A stretch of DNA of 64,000 nt, from contig JAAYMK010000124.1 in assembly GCA_012521405.1 (NCBI GenBank), positions 1 through 64,000 on the forward strand, given 5' to 3'. Shown here piece by piece: positions 47,114 to 54,352 of the stretch. The notes under the pieces are model-generated. The model ran no database searches and was not told where the DNA came from. It worked only from the letters and a program-made list of their open reading frames with translations. The translations under genes were made by a program, and so were the position numbers. Numbering within the stretch: the stretch's first letter is position 1; the number at the start of each line of letters is the position of its first letter. The stretch is from Bacillota bacterium (GTDB taxonomy: Bacteria; Bacillota; Dethiobacteria; Dethiobacterales; Dethiobacteraceae).

Positions 47114-48319
47114 TTACGAACGATAACTGGCGTTAATTTTTACATAATCATAACTTAAATCTGAACCCCAGGCGGTAACAATTTCCGTACCCAGGTGCAA
47201 ATCAACAGTAATGACAATCTCTTTTTGCGCAAGAATCTCCTTTGCCCGTACTTCATCAAAAAGTAGCCCCTGGCCGTCTTTTGTCACTTGCAAATCGCCA
47301 AGATAAACATCAACTTTCCCGGGGTCAAAAGCCGCATCCGTGTTTCCCATGGCCATCACAATCCGCCCCCAGTTGGCGTCCTCACCAAAAAAGGCGGTTT
47401 TCACCAGATTTGAATTCAGAATGGCCATGGCCAGTTTTTTCCCGTCACTAAAGGTAGGAGCATTCTTAATGGTAACTTCTAAAAATTTTGTTGCTCCTTC
47501 ACCATCGCGCACAATTTTTTGGGACAGTTCCGTGTTAACCTGCTGCAAAAGTGCGACAAAGCGCCAATAATCTTCGTTTTCTTCTTTTATTTCCGGATTT
47601 TGCGCCTTGCCGTTTGCCAAGATAAAAACTGTATCATTGGTACTTGTATCGCCGTCCACGGTAATTAAATTATAAGAACGATCCACAGTGTACCGTAAAG
47701 CCTTTTGCAACAGCTCTGCGGAAATGTTACAGTCGGTGGTAATAAAGGCCAACATGGTGGCCATATTGGGATAAATCATGCCGGATCCTTTGGCTATACC
47801 CCCTACGGTCACTTTTTTCCCGCCAATTTCTGTTTCATAAGCGCTCACCTTTGTCACCAAATCAGTGGTACAAATGGCTTCCGCCGCCTCTTCGCCGCCT
47901 GCCACGGATAATTTTTCCACCACTTGGCTAATGCCGGCAGCAATTTTTTCCATGGGCATATAGACACCAATCACCCCTGTGGAAGCCACCAGTACATCCT
48001 CCGGAGTAAGCTTTAATAAGTTTGCCGTAATTTCCGCCATGCGGGCTGCGTCCTTCAGACCTTGCTCCCCCGTGCAGGCATTGGCATTGCCGCTGTTGCA
48101 AATAATGGCTTGGGCCTTTTGCCTGGCTAGATGCCGGCGGGAAAGAATGACCGGGGCCGCTTGAAAACGATTTTGCGTAAAGACACCGGCGGCCGTAGCA
48201 GGAACTTCTGAATAAATTAAGGCTAAATCTTTTTTATCCTTTTTTAGGCCGCAATGCACCCCGGAGGCTAAAAAGCCTTTTGCCGCCGTGACCCCGCCTA
48301 AAACTTTGTTCAGCGTCAT
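47114..48319 (-). CDS. argJ: bifunctional ornithine acetyltransferase/N-acetylglutamate synthase ArgJ
   Basis: A 401-residue enzyme that recycles the acetyl group and can start the pathway. It is made as one chain that cleaves itself before the conserved Thr in MATMLAFITTD. KGSGMIYPNMA precedes that site. The ATG at 48319 is preferred over a TTG one codon earlier. No separate argA is seen in the operon, consistent with a bifunctional ArgJ. Confidence 0.97.
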   Translation of the reverse strand: MTLNKVLGGVTAAKGFLASGVHCGLKKDKKDLALIYSEVPATAAGVFTQNRFQAAPVILSRRHLARQKAQAIICNSGNANACTGEQGLKDAARMAEITANLLKLTPEDVLVASTGVIGVYMPMEKIAAGISQVVEKLSVAGGEEAAEAICTTDLVTKVSAYETEIGGKKVTVGGIAKGSGMIYPNMATMLAFITTDCNISAELLQKALRYTVDRSYNLITVDGDTSTNDTVFILANGKAQNPEIKEENEDYWRFVALLQQVNTELSQKIVRDGEGATKFLEVTIKNAPTFSDGKKLAMAILNSNLVKTAFFGEDANWGRIVMAMGNTDAAFDPGKVDVYLGDLQVTKDGQGLLFDEVRAKEILAQKEIVITVDLHLGTEIVTAWGSDLSYDYVKINASYRS

Positions 48320-48333
48320 CAAAGCAACCTCCT

Positions 48334-49353
48334 TTACTGCAAGCCGGCTGTTTCCGGCCAGCCCTGCATAATATTCATATTTTGCACCGCCTGACCTGCA
48401 GCCCCTTTGACCAGGTTATCAATGGCTGAAATGACGATGAGGCGGCCTGTGCGCTGATCCAAGCGATAAGCAAGGTCGCAGAAATTAGTGCCGCTGACAT
48501 TTTTCGTTTCCGGCAGTTCCGGAGATGGCAGCAAACGAATAAAAGCTTCATTTTCATAGTATTTTGTATAAATCTCGCCGATTAAAGCTTCCGTAACCAA
48601 TGGTTTAACCCGTAAATAAATGGTGGATAAAATACCTCTAATCATGGGAACCAAATGGGGGGTAAAAAGTAGTGTCACCGGCCGACCGGCTGCCCTGGAC
48701 AATCCTTGTTCCATTTCGGGGATATGCTGATGTCCGGTCACTTTATAAGCTTTAAAGTTTTCCGTGCATTCCGGGAAATGGAGCGCTTGTTTCGGGGTGC
48801 GACCGGCTCCGGAAACTCCCGACTTGGCATCAATAATAATGTCCTCGCTCTCCACCACCCCTTCGGCTAAAAGCGGGAAAAGTGCCAATTGCACACCGGT
48901 GGGATAACAGCCCGGATTGGCAACCAAAGTAGCTTTAGCAATTTCCACCCTGTTAACCTCCGGTAAACCGTAGACACTTTGCTGTAAAAGTTCAGGGGCG
49001 GTATGCTCGTATCCATACCATTGAGGATACATTGCCGCATCCTGCAGGCGAAAATCACCGCTTAAATCCACAACTTTTTTTCCCGTTTGCAAAAGTTGCG
49101 GTACTGTGTTGACGGATGTGCCGTGAGGCAGCGCAGCAAAAATAAAATCACATTGAGCTACCTTTTCCAGATCCAATTTTTCCAGAGGCAGATCACAAAG
49201 CTGGCGAAACTGTGGATAGACATCAGAAATTTTTTGCCCGGCAAAACTTTCAGAGGTTAAATAATAAGGACGGGCATGCGGGTGCCGTAGTAAAATGTGA
49301 ACCAACTCCCTGCCGGTATAACCGGTTGCTCCCACAATGGCTACTTTTAACAT
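48334..49353 (-). CDS. argC: N-acetyl-gamma-glutamyl-phosphate reductase
   Basis: A 339-residue NADPH-dependent reductase. The Rossmann loop is VAIVGATGYTGRELV and the catalytic Cys is in VANPGCYPTG. It is the first gene of the operon, directly after the T-box leader. The ATG at 49353 has GCAGGTG upstream, and a longer frame lacks a site. Confidence 0.97.
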   Translation of the reverse strand: MLKVAIVGATGYTGRELVHILLRHPHARPYYLTSESFAGQKISDVYPQFRQLCDLPLEKLDLEKVAQCDFIFAALPHGTSVNTVPQLLQTGKKVVDLSGDFRLQDAAMYPQWYGYEHTAPELLQQSVYGLPEVNRVEIAKATLVANPGCYPTGVQLALFPLLAEGVVESEDIIIDAKSGVSGAGRTPKQALHFPECTENFKAYKVTGHQHIPEMEQGLSRAAGRPVTLLFTPHLVPMIRGILSTIYLRVKPLVTEALIGEIYTKYYENEAFIRLLPSPELPETKNVSGTNFCDLAYRLDQRTGRLIVISAIDNLVKGAAGQAVQNMNIMQGWPETAGLQ

Positions 49354-49385
49354 TGTAAACACCTGCCTTGTTTGCATTTATCTAG

Positions 49386-49640
49386 AAAAAAAGCCTCTCT
49401 ATCCTAAAAGGACGAGAGGCATCTCGCGGTACCACCTTTATTGGTCACCAAGTGACCCACTTACGCCGTGTTTCCACACGGACAGCGCTAACGGGCATTT
49501 CCCGGCGTGGCCTACTAAGCAAAGCCGTTGGGCACGCAGTTCAGGGGTGCGCTTCAGAATGCCTTCCGTGCCGGGCTTCCACCATCCCCGACTCGCTGGA
49601 ACTTCCAACATTCCTACTCTCCCCATCATTACCTTACGAT
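49386..49640 (-). promoter_or_regulatory. arginine-specific T-box leader
   Basis: The conserved T-box AAGGTGGTACCGCG is at 49438-49425, followed by an intrinsic terminator (stem 49393-49420, seven T residues). Stem I features are present: GAGAGTA near its base, GCGAGTCGGGGATGGTG in the distal loop, and the specifier loop GAA-G-CGC-A. The specifier CGC (49551-49549) reads as arginine. Uncharged tRNA-Arg would stabilise the antiterminator and switch on argC onward. Confidence 0.95.
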
Positions 49641-49671
49641 ATTTACCAAATTTATACCTAGTATAGCTAAT

Positions 49672-49700
49672 AGATTAGCATTGCCGTGGCTAAAAGTCAA
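49672..49700 (-). promoter_or_regulatory. promoter of the arg operon
   Basis: TTGACT (49700-49695), a 17-base spacer and TAATCT (49677-49672), just upstream of the T-box leader. A TATACT at 49665-49660 is an alternative -10. Confidence 0.5.
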
Positions 49701-49756
49701 GGGGTGGTTTAGCGATAATTAGGCTTTGCTGGCCGTGTTTTTACCTAAATCAAAGG

Positions 49757-51298
49757 CTATAAAGGAATATTACCGTGTTTTTTGCGGGGGCGATCCTCTT
49801 GTTTATTTGCCAGCATGGCCAGCCCGCGCACTAAATAATTGCGGGTCTCCCTCGGGTCAATGACGGCATCCACCCAGCCGCGGGAAGCGGCAATGTACGG
49901 ATTGGCGTATTTTTCTTTGTATTCTTGAATCCTTGCCGCCCTTTCCGCTTCCGGATCCCGGGCCCCTTGGATTTCTTTGCGGTAAACAATATTGGCTGCG
50001 CCCTCGGGCCCCATGACGGCAATTTCCGCCGTGGGCCAGGCCAAAGCTAAATCGCCTCCCACAGAACGCGAACTCATGGCGATGTAAGAGCCGCCGTATG
50101 CTTTACGCAAAATAACGGAAATTTTGGGCACCGTGGCTTCGCAATAGGCAAAAAGCACCTTGGCACCGTGGCGAATAATACCACCATGTTCCTGTTTTAC
50201 CCCCGGTAAATACCCGGGAACATCCACAAAAGTAATCAGCGGGAGGTTAAAACAATCACAGAAACGGACAAAGCGGGCAATTTTATCTGCAGCATCAATA
50301 TCTAAAACTCCGGCCAAAACTTTCGTCTGGTTGGCAACAATCCCGACAGGGCGGCCGTTAAGGCGGGCAAAACCAATGACGGCATTGGCGGCAAAGGCTG
50401 CTTGAATTTCCAAAAATTCGCCGCCGTCCACGATCCGCACAATAATGTCCCGAACATCATAAGTTTTTTGCGGGTTATCCGGCAGGAGAGAAAGCAGTTC
50501 TTCCGCCGCATAAGGCGGTTCCTGCACGGCAGCCACCGGCGGATCCTCCAGGTTATTGGCAGGCAAATAAGAAAGTAATTTTCTAAGCTGCCGGAAACAA
50601 GTTGCCTCATCGGGCGCCATAAAGTGGGCGACGCCACTGGTGGTAAAATGCTTGTGCGCACCACCCAGTTCTTCCGGGCTGACATCTTCACCGGTGACAG
50701 CCTTTATTACTTGGGGACCGGTGATAAACATCAGGCTAGTTTTATCCACCGTAAAAATAAAATCAGTCATGGCCGGTGAATAGACGGCACCACCGGCACA
50801 AGGCCCTAAAATAACCGAGATTTGCGGAATCACACCACTGGCCAAGGTGTTGCGATAAAAAATATCACCAAAACCGTTAAGCGCTTTAATTCCTTCCTGG
50901 ATGCGCGCACCGCCGGAGTCAAATAAACCTATACAAGGAGCACCTGTTTTCAGGGCTAAATCCATGACTTTACAAATTTTTTGGGCATGCAATTCCCCTA
51001 AAGAACCGCCCATTACGGTAAAATCCTGGGCAAAAACATAGACTAAACGGCCGTCAATGGTGCCAAAGCCGGTCACTACGCCGTCACCCGGAGCAAATTT
51101 ACCTAAGTCCTCTGCTTTATATAAATCTGCTTGCACAAAGGCATCCAATTCGGTAAAACTGCCGGTATCCAGAAGCATTTGCATCCTCTCCCGGGCAGTC
51201 AGCTTACCTTTGGCATGCTGTGCCTCAATTTTTTCTTTGCCGCCACCTAGGGCAATTAATTTTTGGCGTTCCTGCAAAAATTGCAACTTATCCAGCAT
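49757..51298 (-). CDS. acyl-CoA carboxyltransferase, MmdA/PccB type
   Basis: A 513-residue carboxyltransferase with two crotonase-like halves: SGGARIQEG and LGPCAGGAVYSPAMTDF in the first, VDVPGYLPG and YGGSYIAMSSR in the second. It is typical of the alpha subunit of methylmalonyl-CoA decarboxylase or the beta subunit of propionyl-CoA carboxylase. No biotin carrier, biotin carboxylase or membrane beta/delta subunits are next to it, so its partners must be elsewhere. The ATG at 51298 follows GGAGGTG. It has a strong promoter and a 5' leader with a hairpin. Confidence 0.88.
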   Translation of the reverse strand: MLDKLQFLQERQKLIALGGGKEKIEAQHAKGKLTARERMQMLLDTGSFTELDAFVQADLYKAEDLGKFAPGDGVVTGFGTIDGRLVYVFAQDFTVMGGSLGELHAQKICKVMDLALKTGAPCIGLFDSGGARIQEGIKALNGFGDIFYRNTLASGVIPQISVILGPCAGGAVYSPAMTDFIFTVDKTSLMFITGPQVIKAVTGEDVSPEELGGAHKHFTTSGVAHFMAPDEATCFRQLRKLLSYLPANNLEDPPVAAVQEPPYAAEELLSLLPDNPQKTYDVRDIIVRIVDGGEFLEIQAAFAANAVIGFARLNGRPVGIVANQTKVLAGVLDIDAADKIARFVRFCDCFNLPLITFVDVPGYLPGVKQEHGGIIRHGAKVLFAYCEATVPKISVILRKAYGGSYIAMSSRSVGGDLALAWPTAEIAVMGPEGAANIVYRKEIQGARDPEAERAARIQEYKEKYANPYIAASRGWVDAVIDPRETRNYLVRGLAMLANKQEDRPRKKHGNIPL

Positions 51299-51325
51299 CA
51301 AAACACCTCCAGGCTGTTAACAATA

Positions 51326-51353
51326 GCAAAAAACTTCGTCAGCAGTTTTTTGC
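51326..51353 (-). promoter_or_regulatory. hairpin in the carboxyltransferase leader
   Basis: A perfect 10-bp inverted repeat (51326-51335/51344-51353) in the 5' leader. No T-run follows, so its role is unclear. Confidence 0.35.
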
Positions 51354-51384
51354 AGGGAAAATCTAGATTATGGAATTTTTTTTT

Positions 51385-51413
51385 ACTATACCATTTCCCC
51401 CAGCCTGCATCAA
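51385..51413 (-). promoter_or_regulatory. promoter of the carboxyltransferase gene
   Basis: TTGATG (51413-51408), a 17-base spacer and an extended -10 TGG TATAGT (51390-51385). Confidence 0.75.
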
Positions 51414-51462
51414 CCAAAATCACTTTACGCCTGCAAATATAGCTTTGTGGCAATATTTTTCA

Positions 51463-51471
51463 TGTTATAAT
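51463..51471 (+). promoter_or_regulatory. extended -10 promoter of the P-loop protein gene
   Basis: TGT followed by a perfect TATAAT (51466-51471). The -35 region (about CTTTGT at 51443) is weak. Confidence 0.55.
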
Positions 51472-51502
51472 GAAAACATCCATCAACCTTGGAGGAGTAA
51501 GC

Positions 51503-52336
51503 ATGCAAGTTTTTGCTTTAGTGGGACCCAGTGGCACAGGCAAATCCCATCGTGCTTCCTATGTGGCTTATCAATACCAAATACCCTTGCTCATTGATGA
51601 TGGGCTTTTAATTGCCGGCAGCACCGTTTTGGCCGGTAAATCAGCGAAAAGAGAAGTAACACGCATTGGTGCCATTAAACGGGCCATCTTCCATGACCCC
51701 TTACACGCTGCCGAAGTGCGCGCCAAGATTTTGGCCTCGGGTGCCGAACGTATACTTATCTTGGGCACATCGGAAAAAATGGTAGAAAAAATTACCCAAC
51801 GCTTAGGCTTACCACACCCGGCCAAAACCATCAAAATTTACGATATTGCTTCCGCAGGGGAAATCAAAAAGGCCCTGGAAATTCGCCAAAAAGAAAACCG
51901 CCATTGTATCCCCCTCCCCGCCTTTGCTCTCAAAAAAGATTTTCCCGGTTACCTTTTAGACCCCATCCGTTCTTTTTTTGCAAAGCGCCATAGCAAAGCT
52001 GCCAGGAAGGTTCTGCTTGAACGGACAGATGTGCGACCGGTCTACAGTTCTTTGGGCACCATCTATATTGCCAAGCACGTGCTTTACCAGCTGATACTTC
52101 ATATAACCAGTCAGGTGCCGGGGGTGGCAAAACCCCTAAAAATAGAAGTAATGACCCAACGGGACGGGAGTGTATCCCTTAATGTTGAAGTTAGTGTCTG
52201 TCTAGGTCCCAATATTCCCACAGTATTAAGGCAAGTACAGCATGCCCTGAAGACAAAACTAGAGCTTTTGACAGGATTAACAATTTACCAAATAAATGTC
52301 TCGGCCCGCCGGCTGGAAATTACGCACAAAACTTAA
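51503..52336 (+). CDS. P-loop protein with C-terminal Asp23/Gls24-like domain
   Basis: A 277-residue protein. The N-terminus has a Walker A motif GPSGTGKS (8-15) in a uridine-kinase-like or adenylate-kinase-like fold, and LLIDDGLLIAG may act as the acidic strand. Residues about 180-277 (VYSSLGTIYIAKHVLYQLI, VSVCLGPNIP) resemble the Asp23/Gls24 (DUF322) envelope-stress domain. The substrate of the P-loop half is unknown. The ATG at 51503 has GGAGGAG upstream. It is the only gene between the divergent carboxyltransferase and the terminator at 52335. Confidence 0.6.
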   Translation: MQVFALVGPSGTGKSHRASYVAYQYQIPLLIDDGLLIAGSTVLAGKSAKREVTRIGAIKRAIFHDPLHAAEVRAKILASGAERILILGTSEKMVEKITQRLGLPHPAKTIKIYDIASAGEIKKALEIRQKENRHCIPLPAFALKKDFPGYLLDPIRSFFAKRHSKAARKVLLERTDVRPVYSSLGTIYIAKHVLYQLILHITSQVPGVAKPLKIEVMTQRDGSVSLNVEVSVCLGPNIPTVLRQVQHALKTKLELLTGLTIYQINVSARRLEITHKT

Positions 52337-52355
52337 AGCCCGCTTTGCGGGCTTT
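52335..52355. terminator. terminator between the P-loop protein gene and ltaE
   Basis: A perfect 9-bp stem (52335-52343/52347-52355) with a 3-base loop. The right flank GTTTA suits the plus strand; it may serve both converging genes. Confidence 0.65.
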
Positions 52356-52357
52356 GT

Positions 52358-53383
52358 TTACTTTCTCAGAATTTCTTTGATTATGTGTACGGCTTTTTTA
52401 ATTTCTGCCATACTTACATCTTTATGTGTTACAAAACGTACTGTTTCCTGGTCAAGGGCTCCGGCCAGCACGCCGGCAGCTTTAAGTCGGTGTAAAAATT
52501 CCTGCAGGGAAATCTTCTCCGGTTTAACAAGTACCATGTTGGTTTGGACTTTTGCCAAATCAATGACTAAACCATCAACGCTAGACAACTCTTTGGCCAA
52601 ATATTGTGCTTTTTCGTGATCTTCTGCCAAATGTTTATAGTTTTGCAGGGCAATAATCCCGGCAGCAGCAATAACGCCTACCTGCCGCATCCCTCCACCA
52701 AGCAATTTCCGGTAATAACGGGCTTTATCAATAAAGCTTCTGGGGCCGGCCAAAAGCGAACCGATGGGTGCGCCCAAGCCCTTGGAGAGGCAAAACATTA
52801 CAGTATCTGTAAAACAAGTAAATTCGGTAACCTCCCGTTGCAGGGCAACGGCCGCATTAAAAATACGTGCTCCATCCAAGTGCACTTTTATATTACCTTC
52901 CCGGGCCAGCCGGTAAACAACAGCCATCTGTTCCGGCGGCATAACCGTGCCGCCGTTGCGATTCAGTGTGTTTTCCAGGCAAATCAGTTTTACCGGAGCT
53001 GAATACGGTATGTCGGTACGCAGGTTGTCCATCAAGTCAGCAATCCCCTGGCAGTGATGCAAATTTGCCACAGGTTGTATCTGCACACCGGCAATGACAC
53101 TGGCCGCCGCCATTTCGTCCTGGTAAATGTGTGCCAGTGAATCACAAACCACTTTTTCGCCGCGCTCACAATGTGTCATGATGGCCAACTGATTCCCCAT
53201 GCTTCCCGAAGGAACAAATAAAGCCGCTTCTTTACCTACTATTTCCGCCGCCAGCTTTTCCAAGCGGTTTACAGTTGGATCTTCACCATAAACATCATCA
53301 CCCACTTCTGCCTCCGCCATGGCTTGGCGCATGGCTGCCGTCGGTTTTGTGACCGTATCACTGCGTAAATCTATGATGCTCAA
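52358..53383 (-). CDS. ltaE: low-specificity L-threonine aldolase
   Basis: A 341-residue PLP enzyme that cleaves threonine to glycine and acetaldehyde. It starts IIDLRSDTVTKPT, has GDDVYGEDPTVN, and the PLP lysine lies in CLSKGLGAPIGS. A TTG at 53383 with GGAGG upstream is the start. It ends against the terminator at 52355 and runs in the same direction as fdhD. Confidence 0.95.
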   Translation of the reverse strand: MSIIDLRSDTVTKPTAAMRQAMAEAEVGDDVYGEDPTVNRLEKLAAEIVGKEAALFVPSGSMGNQLAIMTHCERGEKVVCDSLAHIYQDEMAAASVIAGVQIQPVANLHHCQGIADLMDNLRTDIPYSAPVKLICLENTLNRNGGTVMPPEQMAVVYRLAREGNIKVHLDGARIFNAAVALQREVTEFTCFTDTVMFCLSKGLGAPIGSLLAGPRSFIDKARYYRKLLGGGMRQVGVIAAAGIIALQNYKHLAEDHEKAQYLAKELSSVDGLVIDLAKVQTNMVLVKPEKISLQEFLHRLKAAGVLAGALDQETVRFVTHKDVSMAEIKKAVHIIKEILRK

Positions 53384-53402
53384 TTTTCATACCTCCAGGC
53401 CA

Positions 53403-54188
53403 TTAATTAAATTGTATCCTTTGTTTATGGGCATAAATATTAAACCGGCGGCCGCGCGCAAACCCTATGAGGGTGATACCTAAACTTTTCGCCAGTTCAA
53501 TACTTAATTCTGTAGGTGCTGATCTTGAGACTAAAACCGGAAAACCCAATTTAGCCGTTTTAATCAAAATTTCCGAGGAAACTCTACCACTTGTTAATAA
53601 AACTTTATCATTAAGATCAATATTTTCCTTTAAACAATGACCGATAAGTTTGTCTACCGCATTATGGCGGCCGATATCTTCACAAACATAAAGCAAACCA
53701 TCTTTACTGCCTAAAGCAGAACTATGTATGCCGCCTGTTTGCTGGTAAAGTTCAGCCCTTTCCTGTAACTGCCGCATAAGTGCTAAAATTTGCTGTGCAG
53801 CAATTGTCATTTCCGCTTTAACCGGATTGCTTTTTAAAGCATCAAGGGCATGGTAAAAAACTGTTCCCTTGCCGCAGCCAGATGTAATGGTACGTTTACC
53901 GTATAATTTTTCCGCCAATTCATTGCCTTTTGTTTCCACAAATACTATACCTTGCTCTTGCTCAAAACGCAAGGAATGTATATCCGCAAAGCGGCCAATT
54001 AAACCTTCAGAACGTAAAAATCCTATGGCCAACTCTTCTGACCTTTCCGGGGTATGTAAAAGCGTCACCAGTTCTTTACCATTCAAAAAAATGGTTAGAG
54101 GCACTTCACGGATGACAGGATCATCAAATTCATGAATACCTTTATCATCATAACGTAAAATCGGTTTTGAAACTACTATTTTCTCCAT
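53403..54188 (-). CDS. fdhD: formate dehydrogenase sulfurtransferase FdhD
   Basis: A 261-residue protein that delivers sulfur to the molybdenum cofactor before it enters formate dehydrogenase. It has VCEDIGRHNAVDKLIG and LLTSGRVSSEI. The active loop, CxxC in many homologues, reads TSGCGKGT with a single Cys. The ATG at 54188 has GGGAGGACAGC upstream, and an upstream start adds 12 codons without a site. It follows the formate dehydrogenase terminator, so it may be separately expressed. Confidence 0.95.
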   Translation of the reverse strand: MEKIVVSKPILRYDDKGIHEFDDPVIREVPLTIFLNGKELVTLLHTPERSEELAIGFLRSEGLIGRFADIHSLRFEQEQGIVFVETKGNELAEKLYGKRTITSGCGKGTVFYHALDALKSNPVKAEMTIAAQQILALMRQLQERAELYQQTGGIHSSALGSKDGLLYVCEDIGRHNAVDKLIGHCLKENIDLNDKVLLTSGRVSSEILIKTAKLGFPVLVSRSAPTELSIELAKSLGITLIGFARGRRFNIYAHKQRIQFN

Positions 54189-54315
54189 GCTGTCCTCCCT
54201 CATGAAAAAATTGTTTCCGGACAATTAATAAATAAAATTACTTTCTTCACGCTAATTTTCCTCTATTTTTCTTTTTCATGTTTATTTCCCAAAATTACTT
54301 GCTTCAACTTATGAC

Positions 54316-54349
54316 AAAAACAGCGGATGCTCGCGTGAGCATCCGCTGT
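54316..54349 (-). terminator. terminator of the formate dehydrogenase operon
   Basis: A perfect 13-bp stem (54320-54332/54337-54349) followed on the minus strand by TTTTTG, just after the fdhA stop. Confidence 0.88.
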
Positions 54350-54352
54350 ATG

